64,000 nucleotides of DNA. Origin: DASVVT01 sp036386415. GTDB taxonomy: Bacteria; Acidobacteriota; Blastocatellia; Pyrinomonadales; Pyrinomonadaceae. This document shows, piece by piece, positions 35,371 to 44,390 of this stretch. The notes beneath the pieces are model-generated. The model was given only the letters and a program-made list of their open reading frames with translations, had not been told where the DNA came from and made no database searches. Where the stretch lies: NCBI GenBank assembly GCA_036386415.1, contig DASVVT010000026.1, forward strand, positions 19,324-83,323, read 5' to 3'. The translations under genes were made by a program, and so were the position numbers. The first letter of the stretch is position 1. Every line of letters begins with the position of its first letter.

Positions 35371-35496
35371 TCAGTAGCCAGTAGTCAGTAGATAAAAGCA
35401 GAGTGTTTGCTACATTGCCTTTTATGATTTCGTTGAAACGTTAACTACGGCTCAACCGCTTTTCTGTTCTACTGACTACTGTCTACTGACTACTTC
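35358..35496. repeat. Dispersed inverted repeat, 'CAGTAGW' family copy 4
   Basis: The left arm encodes the end of the S46 protein and its TAG stop (35368-35370). The right arm ends 16 bp before the DinB-like GTG start. Confidence 0.75.
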
Positions 35497-35512
35497 CTTC
35501 CCGAGGTTCGAC

Positions 35513-36013
35513 GTGGAGATTGAGACTATAGAGCCCTTCCTGGATTACTTCGAGAGGATTCGTGAGCGCACGTTGAGAGTCATCAAATGTATTCCGGCGG
35601 AAAGAATCGACTGGACATACAGCGAAGGCAAGTTCACTTTCGGCGACGTGATCCGGCATCTGGCGGCCATTGAGAGATACATGTACGCGGAGAACGTGCA
35701 GCTCAGGCCGAGCCGCTACCCGGGGCACGGGCGAGAGCTGGCCGACGGCTACGATGAAGTGCTCGAATTCATGAACCGTTTGCACAACGAGTCGATGATG
35801 ATCTTTCGCACTCTCAAGCCGGACGATCTGCGGAAGAAGTGCGTCACGCCGGGGGGTGTGCCCGTCACGGTCTGGAAATGGCTGCGCGCGATGGTCGAGC
35901 ATGAGATACATCATCGCGGGCAGATTTACATGTATCTTGCGATGCTCGATCTTCCCACGCCGCCCATCTACGGTCTGACATCTGAAGAGGTCAGGGAAAG
36001 AAGCAGGTCATAA
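35513..36013 (+). CDS. DinB-family protein
   Basis: A 166-residue helical bundle of the DinB/YfiT-like metalloenzyme superfamily. The metal histidines fall in VIRHLAAIERY and EHEIHHRGQIYMYL. Some members act in bacillithiol/mycothiol-dependent detoxification, but no partner genes are here. The start is GTG 35513 after CCGAGG. It is followed after eight bases by a thioesterase and probably co-transcribed. Confidence 0.85.
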   Translation: MEIETIEPFLDYFERIRERTLRVIKCIPAERIDWTYSEGKFTFGDVIRHLAAIERYMYAENVQLRPSRYPGHGRELADGYDEVLEFMNRLHNESMMIFRTLKPDDLRKKCVTPGGVPVTVWKWLRAMVEHEIHHRGQIYMYLAMLDLPTPPIYGLTSEEVRERSRS

Positions 36014-36021
36014 GAGACGCC

Positions 36022-36483
36022 TTGAGCGGGACGCCAACTTTCACTCCACAGGACACGAACTTCGAGTGGCGCGTGTGCGAGAGCTTTGCGCGACAGAAAT
36101 TGATGGAGACCATCGGAGCCACGCTGACGCGAGTTTCCGCGGGCGCGGTCGAAATCGAGCTTCCTTTCCGCGAAGACCTGACACAGCAGCACGGCTACCT
36201 GCACGCAGGCGTGGTGACGAGCATAGTGGATTCAGCCTGCGGTTACGCCGCGATGAGTCTTACACCTGCCGGCGCAGACGTGCTCTCCGTCGAGTACAAG
36301 ATCAACCTTCTCTCACCGGCGAAGGGCGAGCGTATGATCGCACGCGGGCGCGTCCTTCGTGCGGGGCGGAATCTGACCGTCTGCGCGGGTGATTGTTTCG
36401 CCGTCAATAATGGAGAGGAAAAGCTGGTCGCAACCATGATCGCCACCATGATGACGGTGGAAACAGTAGCCAGTAGACAGTAG
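36022..36483 (+). CDS. PaaI-family hotdog thioesterase
   Basis: A 153-residue hotdog-fold acyl-CoA thioesterase. The family active-site region (QQHGYLHAGVVTSIVDSACGYAA) is intact. The start is TTG 36022, eight bases after the DinB stop. The last residues and TAG stop (36481-36483) are encoded by a CAGTAG repeat. Confidence 0.85.
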   Translation: MSGTPTFTPQDTNFEWRVCESFARQKLMETIGATLTRVSAGAVEIELPFREDLTQQHGYLHAGVVTSIVDSACGYAAMSLTPAGADVLSVEYKINLLSPAKGERMIARGRVLRAGRNLTVCAGDCFAVNNGEEKLVATMIATMMTVETVASRQ

Positions 36484-36610
36484 TCAGTAGCCAGTAGAAA
36501 AGAAAAGCGGTTGATGCGGTTTAATGATGCTCAACACAAATCATAGTAGCGAACATGGTAGACATTCTGTTTTTTCTACTGGCTACTGACTACTGTCTAC
36601 TGGCTACTTC
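36463..36610. repeat. Dispersed inverted repeat, 'CAGTAGW' family copy 5
   Basis: It provides the stop codon of the thioesterase gene, and its right arm ends 21 bases before the YitT start codon. Confidence 0.75.
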
Positions 36611-36631
36611 CTTTCATCTCAGGCTCGATTG

Positions 36632-37480
36632 ATGAAAAGATTTGCCAGAGAGTTGTTGCATATCGTCCTCATTGTGCTGGGCATTCTTTCGGCTGGGCTG
36701 GGCTTGAAGGGGTTTCTGCTCTCAAGCCGTTTCATTGACGGCGGTGTGACCGGCATCTCCATGCTGCTCTCGGATGTGCTCGGATTTCGACTGTCGATTC
36801 TGATCCTGATTGTTAATCTACCCTTTATCGCCCTCGGCTATCGTCAGGTTGGTCGGAGGTTTGCGATTAAAAGTGCGCTGGCTATCGCCGGGCTGTCGCT
36901 TTGTCTGGCGTTCGTCCATTACCCGGATGTCACGCCGGACAAACTGTTGACGGCAGTCTTCGGAGGCTTCTTCATCGGCGCTGGCATCGGGCTCGCGATA
37001 CGCGGCGGCGCGGTTCTGGATGGAACGGAGATCGCAGCCCTGCTGGTCAGCAAGAGCAGCCCGTTCTTAAAGGTCGGCGATGTCATCCTCATCCTGAACG
37101 TCTTCATCTTCTCTGCCGCAGCATTTTTTCTGGGGATAGAATCGGCGCTCTACTCGATTCTGACCTACTTCGCGGCATCGAAGACGATTGATTTTCTGAT
37201 TCATGGGATTGAGGAATACCACGCCGTCATCGTCGTCTCAGACCACAGCGAAGTGATCCGGCGGGAGATCATACGCGCTCTCAATCGCGGCGTGACGGTC
37301 TATAAAGGTCGCGGCGGCCTGAGCGGAACGGAGCAGGATATTTTGTTCTGCGTCGTGACCCGATTGGAGATCGGCAGCGTCAGGGAGGTCATCAGAGAGT
37401 TGGACGAGTCGGCATTCATCGTCGTCCATACCCTTTCGAATGTCGAAGGGGGCGTCGTCAAGAAGATCGCCTTACATTGA
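36632..37480 (+). CDS. YitT/DUF2179 membrane protein
   Basis: A 282-residue protein with about five membrane helices (first at ILLIVLGILSAGLGLKGFLL) and a C-terminal cytosolic DUF2179 domain (GRGGLSGTEQDILFCVVTRLE; HTLSNVEGG). This is the standard YitT architecture. The transported or sensed molecule is unknown. ATG 36632 is used; the TTG just before is unnecessary. Confidence 0.9.
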   Translation: MKRFARELLHIVLIVLGILSAGLGLKGFLLSSRFIDGGVTGISMLLSDVLGFRLSILILIVNLPFIALGYRQVGRRFAIKSALAIAGLSLCLAFVHYPDVTPDKLLTAVFGGFFIGAGIGLAIRGGAVLDGTEIAALLVSKSSPFLKVGDVILILNVFIFSAAAFFLGIESALYSILTYFAASKTIDFLIHGIEEYHAVIVVSDHSEVIRREIIRALNRGVTVYKGRGGLSGTEQDILFCVVTRLEIGSVREVIRELDESAFIVVHTLSNVEGGVVKKIALH

Positions 37481-37572
37481 TTGAAGAGTACGCATAAATG
37501 CGCCGCGCGAGCGGCCACTTGAATTTAGCAGTACGTTGAAACGCCGGTCTAAAATAATTAGCGCCCTATAGA

Positions 37573-37830
37573 ATGGCGATTCAAGCACAGGCTGATAACC
37601 GGATGGAAGTACGAACCCTGCTCATGGCGAAGAACGACATGCTCGCACTCATCGGCATGGTGAAGTCTGACAAAGAGGCTTCGATCACGACGATTGATCC
37701 GCGCCAGGAGCGCCCGCTCGTGAAAACCTATGAGCCCTGGCTCGTCGCAGACGAATTCAAAAAGGTGCTGCGCCTGAGCCTGCGCAACGGCTGGCACATC
37801 ATTTACGATGGCGAGCCGCTGTGGGGGTGA
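37573..37830 (+). CDS. Small hypothetical protein
   Basis: An 85-residue protein (contains LMAKNDMLALIGMVKSDKEASITTIDPRQERPLVKTYE) that reads like a compact alpha/beta fold. No family is recognised. Codon use resembles neighbouring genes. It ends just before the GATGAGGG repeat. Confidence 0.55.
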   Translation: MAIQAQADNRMEVRTLLMAKNDMLALIGMVKSDKEASITTIDPRQERPLVKTYEPWLVADEFKKVLRLSLRNGWHIIYDGEPLWG

Positions 37831-37834
37831 ACGA

Positions 37835-37918
37835 AGGGATGAGGGCGGAGGGATGAGGGATGAATAAAAACAAGACCGTCTTTCTTTATTCATCCCTCAT
37901 CCCTCCGCCCTCATCCCT
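37835..37918. repeat. Dispersed inverted repeat, 'GATGAGGG' family
   Basis: GGGATGAGGGCGGAGGGATG pairs with the right arm CATCCCTCCGCCCTCATCCC, a near-perfect long hairpin. The TAA stop of the CreD-like gene (37886-37888, minus strand) and its last ~10 codons lie within it. Confidence 0.75.
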
Positions 37919-39133
37919 GCTCTTGAATTTCTCAGACCAGCGCATGCGTCCCGTGATCTGCATCACGACAAAGAGCGTGAGGATCGAGCCGATGGTGATC
38001 GCGAGGCCCGTAAAGCCTTTGAAGAAGAAGGCGTAGGAGAACATCACGAGGTAGATGAACTGGCAGAGGGCGGCCTCACGGGTAGCGAAGCGTGTTCCCG
38101 TGACGAGGCGCAGGTAACTGACGACCAGGAAAACGGAGACCATCGCCGAGACTGTGAACGCCGCGTGGATCGAGATGTGATCGACGAGGTAGGCGAGCAG
38201 CAGGTGGAACGAGAAGAAGGCTGCGGCGAGAAAGAAGTAGTTCATCGGGTGCAGCTCTATGCCGCGCATCGTCGTGATGATGAACATCAGAAAGAAGAAG
38301 AAGAAGAGCGAGATAGGAGCGAAGAGACTGATGCGCCCGGCGAGCGGCCCCGGTTGCAGTTTCTCCGGCATGACCATCCCGATCTGAAAGCCAGACACCA
38401 GATTCTTGTAGCTCCAGAGAAGCTCCCAGCCCTCTGCTGTCTCCTGCTTCTCCGACGGTGACAGCGCATTTTCAGGGAAGTCTATCTCCTTGAAGTTGGT
38501 CTTCATACGCAGGGAGAAGTCGCGCACCTGTGCGACATCGACGCCGAAATTGTAGCGCCAGTCGCGCAGCCCCTGTGAACGGTAGGCGACTTTGAGCGTG
38601 GCCGTCTGCCCCGGCGCGACCTGTGCCGTAGCAGACGCCATGTTCTGCTCATTCGAGAGCGCCACGGGGACATCATCGACGGTGAACAGCAGATCGTCAT
38701 AGATGGCGCGCTGCGCTGGAAAGTTCAGGTAGAAGGTGACCTTATCCTGGCGGGTCGTATTCCTGAAGGTATAGACGCCCGTGAAGGCCACCTTGTAGGT
38801 GCTGTACCAGAGCAACCCTTTCTGCCTGTGTTCGAGATCGAAGTCAACGTTGATGCGGCTGCCTTCCAGTGGCAGCCAGGTGGTCACCTTCTCCTGATTC
38901 GTGCGGATCACCCTCTGGCCGTTATCAAAAGTCTCAACCTGTTTAGAGAAGACCTCTTCAGCGGAGGCGCGCGGCGGCGATTGATTGTGCGGCGCGCCCC
39001 AGATGGAGACGACGCGATTCTCTAGGGCCGAGTCCGATGAGTATGTCCGTGCGAAGATGGTCGAGCCTAAGATTCCCCAGGCGACAGAGGCACAGATAAA
39101 GATAGTAAAGATGGCGATGATGCGCTTGACCAT
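37886..39133 (-). CDS. CreD-like inner membrane protein
   Basis: A 415-residue protein. An N-terminal membrane segment and a ~240-residue extracytoplasmic beta domain precede six C-terminal helices with the CreD pattern (ELHPMNYFFLAAAFFSFHLLLAYLVDHI). CreD is induced by CreBC-type systems under envelope stress; no CreBC pair is adjacent. The final residues (RDEGGGMRDE) are translated from a repeat arm and probably not native. Confidence 0.8.
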   Translation of the reverse strand: MVKRIIAIFTIFICASVAWGILGSTIFARTYSSDSALENRVVSIWGAPHNQSPPRASAEEVFSKQVETFDNGQRVIRTNQEKVTTWLPLEGSRINVDFDLEHRQKGLLWYSTYKVAFTGVYTFRNTTRQDKVTFYLNFPAQRAIYDDLLFTVDDVPVALSNEQNMASATAQVAPGQTATLKVAYRSQGLRDWRYNFGVDVAQVRDFSLRMKTNFKEIDFPENALSPSEKQETAEGWELLWSYKNLVSGFQIGMVMPEKLQPGPLAGRISLFAPISLFFFFFLMFIITTMRGIELHPMNYFFLAAAFFSFHLLLAYLVDHISIHAAFTVSAMVSVFLVVSYLRLVTGTRFATREAALCQFIYLVMFSYAFFFKGFTGLAITIGSILTLFVVMQITGRMRWSEKFKSRDEGGGMRDE

Positions 39134-39295
39134 AATCAGACTCTTCTCCTTCAGAATTTATCTAACCGACATGATCCAATTAGATACCCGGAGAAGAATT
39201 GACGCAGGAGCAAAGGCCACGCAACGCTACTGTGGCTAACCACAGGACATTGCTGAGACGCTGTTTGGGAATAATCACCGAAAGAGAATGCGCGA

Positions 39296-40864
39296 TCAAT
39301 AGCTGCTCTCGAACGCCTTGAGGTCTTCCTCAAGCTTCCACTGGAGGCGCGCCTTCTCGCTTCCGGCAAGGTATTGCTGGCAACTGTTGGAGAGTCTCAC
39401 CCCCGGCACATCTTTCGCGCATTGTGAGACGGGGAGAAACTTGCGCGCGTCGCTCCACAGGCTGCCGTCAGGGATGAAGACATGTTGTAGACTGGTGCGT
39501 ACCATCTTTTTCAGCTCAACGTAGCCGAGCCCCTGTTCCTCTGCGGCACGCAGGTACTCCCGCGAAATCTCCGAACGCGAAATGCCCTCGTCATCTGTCG
39601 CCAGCGCCACCGGGACGCCATACTCTATGTAGACGGCGAGCGGATGCTGCTCACGGCTGACGCCCAGGATCACGTCGTTGCTCGTCAGACAGATTTCGAC
39701 CATCACGCCAGCCTGCGCCATCTCTCTCAACAACTCGTAAGGCTTGTCTTCATGCATGATGTCGACGCCGTGGCCGATCCGCTCGGCGTGGCCTACCTTG
39801 ACCGAATCGCGTATGTGAAAGGTCAGTCCTTCGGGCGGGACGAGTCCGGGCGCGAGCTCGCCCGCGTGCAGCGTGATATGCGCCTTCGGATAGAGCGGGC
39901 GAAGGAAATTGAGCATCTGCATCTGCATCGAGAAGTTCTGCATTGAAGCGAGGGCGTCTTCGGGCTGAACCAGGTTCAAGGCTACAACCTTCGAGTTCGG
40001 ATCATTGGCGAGCGTGAAGCCCATCACCATCTGCGCATAAACCTGTCCGAGCGACGAAGCAGCGCGCGATACCTGTGAGACATAGCGAATGGTCACGCCG
40101 CAGCCTGCGTCAGCTTGCGGCGTGCCGCACTTCAAGAGGCTATTCTTTTCCGCTTCCGCTTCCTGCAAAGCTTTAACTCCAGCCTGTGCCGCCGCCGCAA
40201 TCCCACCCCTCTTCAACTTGTCCAAAGTGCTCTCGAAATTTCCATCCCAACCCACCTTCTGCCCTATTTGACTAGACATTCCGCCGTCCGGCGTGAGCAT
40301 CAGTTCAAGATAAGTGACGCGGCCACGCGCCGCGCGCGACGCCGCATCGGCCACCATACGCCCCGTCTGCCCGTAGGTCGCCGCCCCGAACTTGCCGAAG
40401 GAGTCGAAGAAATGGTCGTGCCCGTTCTGCCCGGAATACTGCCAGAAGCGCATCGACCACGCGTCGATCAACTGCCGGTAGAGAATGGAGTTCGAGAGCG
40501 CTATTGAAGCCTGAACCTGTCCGGAGGCTTGATCGCACGGAGGCTCTGTCAACGTCAGCGTAGTCTGATTCACGCACAACCCCTTATCAGCCGCCCACTG
40601 GATATAAGACTCAGCATAAACGGAGCCCGACAGGTGATTGTGAAGGTCTGCGCCCTTCGGCATCCTCAACAGGAAAGCCAGCATCTGTGGAGGCGACTTG
40701 CGGATCGACTCGAAGTAGCGCGCCGTTCGCTGTTCCGGCGTCGCGCCCGATCTTCTCCCACTGGAGGATTGCGCCTGCGCGATCAGCGCGCACAACAGAA
40801 GCAGTACCAGAAAGCTGTTGAGGTTCATGAACAACGCTTTCAATGTGTGGATTCTGCGCATCAT
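39296..40864 (-). CDS. Secreted adenosine deaminase family protein
   Basis: A 522-residue exported amidohydrolase of the ADA/ADGF group. The signal peptide reads LVLLLLCALIAQAQ. Metal and catalytic motifs are GADLHNHLSGS, TLHAGE, ERIGHGVDI, LTSNDVILG and ATDDEGISR. The length exceeds intracellular ADA (~340) mainly through an N-terminal extension and inserts, as in secreted ADGF forms. Start ATG 40864 follows AGGAGC. It is likely to deaminate extracellular adenosine or related nucleosides. Confidence 0.85.
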   Translation of the reverse strand: MMRRIHTLKALFMNLNSFLVLLLLCALIAQAQSSSGRRSGATPEQRTARYFESIRKSPPQMLAFLLRMPKGADLHNHLSGSVYAESYIQWAADKGLCVNQTTLTLTEPPCDQASGQVQASIALSNSILYRQLIDAWSMRFWQYSGQNGHDHFFDSFGKFGAATYGQTGRMVADAASRAARGRVTYLELMLTPDGGMSSQIGQKVGWDGNFESTLDKLKRGGIAAAAQAGVKALQEAEAEKNSLLKCGTPQADAGCGVTIRYVSQVSRAASSLGQVYAQMVMGFTLANDPNSKVVALNLVQPEDALASMQNFSMQMQMLNFLRPLYPKAHITLHAGELAPGLVPPEGLTFHIRDSVKVGHAERIGHGVDIMHEDKPYELLREMAQAGVMVEICLTSNDVILGVSREQHPLAVYIEYGVPVALATDDEGISRSEISREYLRAAEEQGLGYVELKKMVRTSLQHVFIPDGSLWSDARKFLPVSQCAKDVPGVRLSNSCQQYLAGSEKARLQWKLEEDLKAFESSY

Positions 40865-40905
40865 TTAAGCTCCTGAAATTTTAGTGATCGCTAACAAGGA
40901 AGGAC

Positions 40906-41004
40906 TTAAACGCAAAGGACGCAAAGTTCGTTCGCAAAGGTCGCAGAGAATGGAAGCTCTTTGCGCCCTCTGCGTCTTCCCCCTTTGCGCTCTTTGCGTT
41001 TAAA
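40906..41004. repeat. Dispersed inverted repeat, 'CGCAAAGG' family copy 7
   Basis: It lies between two minus-strand genes. Its right end supplies the TAA stop (41000-41002) of the thioesterase gene. Confidence 0.75.
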
Positions 41005-41410
41005 TCTTTTTCTCGGCCTTCGCCTTCACCCTTCTCTCGAAACGCTCCATCTCGATGGGTGCGCGCACGTGCGTGCCTTCTCCGATTTTATCCACTCCGT
41101 CGTGAGCCTCGACCGTGAAGGTCACCAGATGATCGCTCACCGATACGACTTCAGCCTTCGCCGTGACGATGAACCCGACGGGTGTCGCCGCCAGATGCTT
41201 GACATTGACGACCGCGCCGACGGAGACCCATCCTTCGGGCAGATATGGCTGTATGGCCTCTGCTGCTGCCAGCTCCATCAGGTAGATCATCATGGGTGTG
41301 CCAAAGACTTCCGGCATGTCGGAGTGGAAATGCGCCACGGTCGTCTCTCTGGTCACTTCCATTGATCGAGTGGCCGCAGCCCCCACAGGAATATTTGCTG
41401 TCGCTTTCAT
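41000..41410 (-). CDS. FlK-like hotdog thioesterase
   Basis: A 136-residue hotdog protein of the fluoroacetyl-CoA-thioesterase-like group (TVAHFHSDMPEVFGTPMMIYLME; HVRAPIEMERF). Specificity for fluoroacetyl-CoA is not implied; most members act on other acyl-CoAs. GAGG lies upstream of the ATG. The stop codon is within the repeat. Confidence 0.8.
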   Translation of the reverse strand: MKATANIPVGAAATRSMEVTRETTVAHFHSDMPEVFGTPMMIYLMELAAAEAIQPYLPEGWVSVGAVVNVKHLAATPVGFIVTAKAEVVSVSDHLVTFTVEAHDGVDKIGEGTHVRAPIEMERFERRVKAKAEKKI

Positions 41411-41527
41411 CGACCGACCTCAAGCTTTGAATCAGACGGGCAAGGCATCTTCGCAGAAATCTTTCGGACTGCCAATAAAAATTGGATTTACATGGCGCGC
41501 CGCACAGCCCACCCGGCAGGGAAAGAG

Positions 41528-41616
41528 ACGACCCACGAAACAATACGAATCGACACGAAAAGATAAGCTCTTTCGTGTCGATTCGTGGGCGCGCGTGTGA
41601 TTTAGTGGATCGTCCC
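41528..41616. repeat. Dispersed inverted repeat, 'CACGAAAC' family copy 3
   Basis: Arms CGACCCACGAAACAATACGAA and TTTCGTGTCGATTCGTGGG, with GTGGATCGTC beyond. It lies between tandem minus-strand genes. Confidence 0.7.
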
Positions 41617-41640
41617 CTTCTCTGCTTGTTGTATCTGGTA

Positions 41641-43029
41641 TTAGACAGCACCCGTCGCTGCTAATGGCTGGGCTGGAGTTGAATCGGCATGCTGCTGGTG
41701 CTCGCGCGTCATGGCAACCTGCTTGCGCCCAAGCCAGAGACTAATGAGAAGCCAGATGGCGGCCAGCGGCGCAGCGACGAACGAAATCCCCGCCATGCTT
41801 AGGCCGAGCCAACCCATGGCCGGAAATGACCACGCGCCGATTTGATCTCCGGCACGATAGATGAAGGTGTCTATGAAGCTCTTGGCCTTGTACTTGTCCT
41901 CGCGGCTGACGACCGTGAAGAGGACTTCGCGCGCGGGTCTGGCGACGGCGAAGTTTCCGGCGCGCCTGAGCGTCAGAAAGATCACCAGCAGCGAGAGCAT
42001 CGGCATGAAGCCCATCGCCGTAAAGCCGACGACGCTCAAGAGCGGCAGCAGCGCGAGCGTGACGCCGACGCCCAGCCACTTGAGCAGCCTGCCCGTCAAA
42101 AATGCCTGCACAAAGATCGTCAGCACGTTGACGATCAAATCTATCTGCGCGAAGAAGGCTGTGCGAGCGCCACGGTCTGTGAAGGCGTGCGCGGCGATGT
42201 CCGCCTGCTGGAAGTAGAGCAGCGTCGAGGTGATGGCGTAGAGCAGCATGTAAGCGCAGATGCCGAGCAGGTAGGGCGAGCGAAGATCGTGCGCGATGCC
42301 TGACCAGATGCCGCCGCCAATCGGCGCTTCATCCGAGACGGCAGCGGCAGCAGCTTTGCGCCGGATGGAATCTCGCGACCCCTCGAAAGCGGTCGGGAAA
42401 AGGCGCACGCACTGCGCGCTCAATTCGAGCAGCACGGCGGAGATGAGCAGCAGGTTGACGGTTCCGACCCTTTGGACGAGTGTGGCCGTCAGTCCAGCGC
42501 CGACGATGCCGCCGAGCGTTCCGCCGACGCTGATGAAGCCGAACAGGCGCTTCCCCTGGTCTGTGCTGAAGATGTCCGCCATGAAAGCCCAGAAGACCGA
42601 CACGACGAAGAGATTGAAGACGCTCGTCCAGATGTAGAAGGCGCGCCCGGCCCAGATTTGATGATCCTTCGGGAGCGTCGCGAGCAGCACGAAGAAGATC
42701 AAGAGGTTCGCGATGAAGAAGCGATAGGCGATGGGGATGAAACGGCGGCGCGAGAACCTGGCGACCAGCGCGGCAAAGAGCGCATTGGCGACGAGCATCG
42801 CCAGCAGCGTCCCGGTAAACATCCACGGCAGATTTTCCACGCCGCCAGCCACGCCCATGTCATCGCGGATCGGGCGAATGATGTAGTAGCTGGAGAGAAC
42901 GAAGAAATAGTAGACGAAAGAGAGCACGAGCGCGCGCACCTCGTCCGGCCTGACCTCGACAGCTTTGCGTAAAAGCCGGAAGAAGCTGCCCGTCCTATTG
43001 GTTACAGACCCCTGACCCTCTGTCTTCAA
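41641..43029 (-). CDS. Npt1/Npt2-like (NTP/NDP exchange type) MFS transporter
   Basis: A 462-residue, roughly 12-helix membrane protein of the MFS-related ADP/ATP translocase family (FFVLSSYYIIRPIRDDMGVAGG; DQGKRLFGFISVGGTLGGIVGAGL). Outside obligate intracellular bacteria, members have unknown substrates. The start is TTG 43029 after GAGG. Confidence 0.8.
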   Translation of the reverse strand: MKTEGQGSVTNRTGSFFRLLRKAVEVRPDEVRALVLSFVYYFFVLSSYYIIRPIRDDMGVAGGVENLPWMFTGTLLAMLVANALFAALVARFSRRRFIPIAYRFFIANLLIFFVLLATLPKDHQIWAGRAFYIWTSVFNLFVVSVFWAFMADIFSTDQGKRLFGFISVGGTLGGIVGAGLTATLVQRVGTVNLLLISAVLLELSAQCVRLFPTAFEGSRDSIRRKAAAAAVSDEAPIGGGIWSGIAHDLRSPYLLGICAYMLLYAITSTLLYFQQADIAAHAFTDRGARTAFFAQIDLIVNVLTIFVQAFLTGRLLKWLGVGVTLALLPLLSVVGFTAMGFMPMLSLLVIFLTLRRAGNFAVARPAREVLFTVVSREDKYKAKSFIDTFIYRAGDQIGAWSFPAMGWLGLSMAGISFVAAPLAAIWLLISLWLGRKQVAMTREHQQHADSTPAQPLAATGAV

Positions 43030-43053
43030 GAAGACCTCGTTTTGCAGCGGAGA

Positions 43054-43154
43054 TTTAAACGCAGAGGACGCCAGGAAGCAGAAGACGCAAAGGACGCGAA
43101 GAAGAAGAACCTTTGCGCCCTCTGCGTGTCTTCCTTTGCGCCCTTTGCGTTTAA
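43054..43154. repeat. Dispersed inverted repeat, 'CGCAAAGG' family copy 8
   Basis: The last dispersed-repeat copy in the window: arms GATTTAAACGCAGAGGACGCC and GCGCCCTTTGCGTTTAAATC. None was found in the remaining 20.8 kb. Confidence 0.75.
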
Positions 43155-43202
43155 ATCTCCCCTCAACACTCTCTCACTCTTAAAAGTGCTCTAACGCCTG
43201 GC

Positions 43203-44390
43203 TTACGACGCCTGTTGCTTACGCGCGTGCCACGCGGCCAGCACTTCCGTCTCTCTTTGCGGTGCGATTCCGGCTTGCAGCTTGGCTTGCCGTTCGGCTG
43301 GCTCCGTCCTGTACCAGTCGAGCGTGTCGCGCGCCGTGACGGCCAACGGGCGGAAGGTCAAGCCCTTGTCAACCGCCCGCTTGATGCTGACCTGTGTGAA
43401 GCCTGCCTCTTCGCCGCGCGGCGGAATCCACACAGGCATATCACCCCACGGAGAGACCTTCTGCGCTTCGAGAAAGTCCGCATCGACCCAGGTGAACCGA
43501 GCCTCGGAGGTCGTCACGGCCTTGATGCCGTAGAGCATCTCGGCCACTGTGAGCATTGATTTCGGGCCGGTCGCGTTGTAGATACCTGTCGCGCCCTGCT
43601 CGACCATCCGTATAGTCCACTCTGCGAGGTCGCGCGCGTCTATGAACTGGACTGGATCGGTCGGATTGCCCGGCGCGAGGATTTCGCCGCCGCGATCAAT
43701 GCGCACAGGCCAGTAGGTGAAACGGTCTGTCGGGTCGCCCGGGCCGACGATCAAGCCTGGACGAATAATGAGCGCCTTTGACGGAAACCACTTCTCCGCT
43801 TCCTGCTCGGAGAGCACCTTGAGCGGGCCGTAAAGACCGAAGTTTGAGGCGCGCAAGGTCTCGCTTGTCTCCTTCATCGCATCTGCGCCCGTATACTTCG
43901 CCAACGCCGTGGTCTCGTCCATGCCGGGCTTGCTCGTATCCGAATAGACGGAGATCGTCGAGATGAAGACGTAGCGATCCACGTTCCCCTTGAGAATCTG
44001 CGCCGCATCGCGCACCCACACGGGCAGCGTCGTCGGGTTATCGATCACGACGTCCCACTTTCTCCCTTTGAGCGCATCCAGTTTGCCGTTGCGGTCGCCG
44101 AGAAGTTGCTCGACCTCTTTCGGCAACTCGCCCGGATGCGTCTTCCCGCGATTGAAGACCGTCACCTTGTGCCCGCGACCGAGCGCGTAACGAACCTGGT
44201 GCGGCCCTGTAAAGCCCGTGCCGCCCAGGATCAGTATGCGCAGCGGCTTATCCGCCCTACCCGTTGTCGGCTCGCTCGACTTCCGCTGCACCTCCTGTGC
44301 AACGGGAAGAGCGCCGGGCACCAGCCCCAGGCTTAAGGCTCCGCCTGTGGCGGCTGAAATCTTGATGAAGTTTCTTCGCGTGGTGGACAT
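43203..44390 (-). CDS. Tat-exported NAD-dependent epimerase/dehydratase family protein
   Basis: A 395-residue extended SDR protein. The twin-arginine signal (STTRRNFIKISAATGGALSLG) indicates folded export. The Rossmann motif is ILGGTGFTGPHQ, with FISTISVYSD following. The YxxxK active-site pair is not obvious (a GLYGPLK stretch is nearest), so it may be non-catalytic or atypical. ATG 44390 places the twin arginines near the N terminus; the frame begins at 44411. Confidence 0.8.
   Translation of the reverse strand: MSTTRRNFIKISAATGGALSLGLVPGALPVAQEVQRKSSEPTTGRADKPLRILILGGTGFTGPHQVRYALGRGHKVTVFNRGKTHPGELPKEVEQLLGDRNGKLDALKGRKWDVVIDNPTTLPVWVRDAAQILKGNVDRYVFISTISVYSDTSKPGMDETTALAKYTGADAMKETSETLRASNFGLYGPLKVLSEQEAEKWFPSKALIIRPGLIVGPGDPTDRFTYWPVRIDRGGEILAPGNPTDPVQFIDARDLAEWTIRMVEQGATGIYNATGPKSMLTVAEMLYGIKAVTTSEARFTWVDADFLEAQKVSPWGDMPVWIPPRGEEAGFTQVSIKRAVDKGLTFRPLAVTARDTLDWYRTEPAERQAKLQAGIAPQRETEVLAAWHARKQQAS

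Noticed and set aside
12309..43154. Inverted repeats as a CRISPR array
   Set aside because: The short words are tandem without unique spacers, arms are inverted, copies are dispersed and no cas gene is present.
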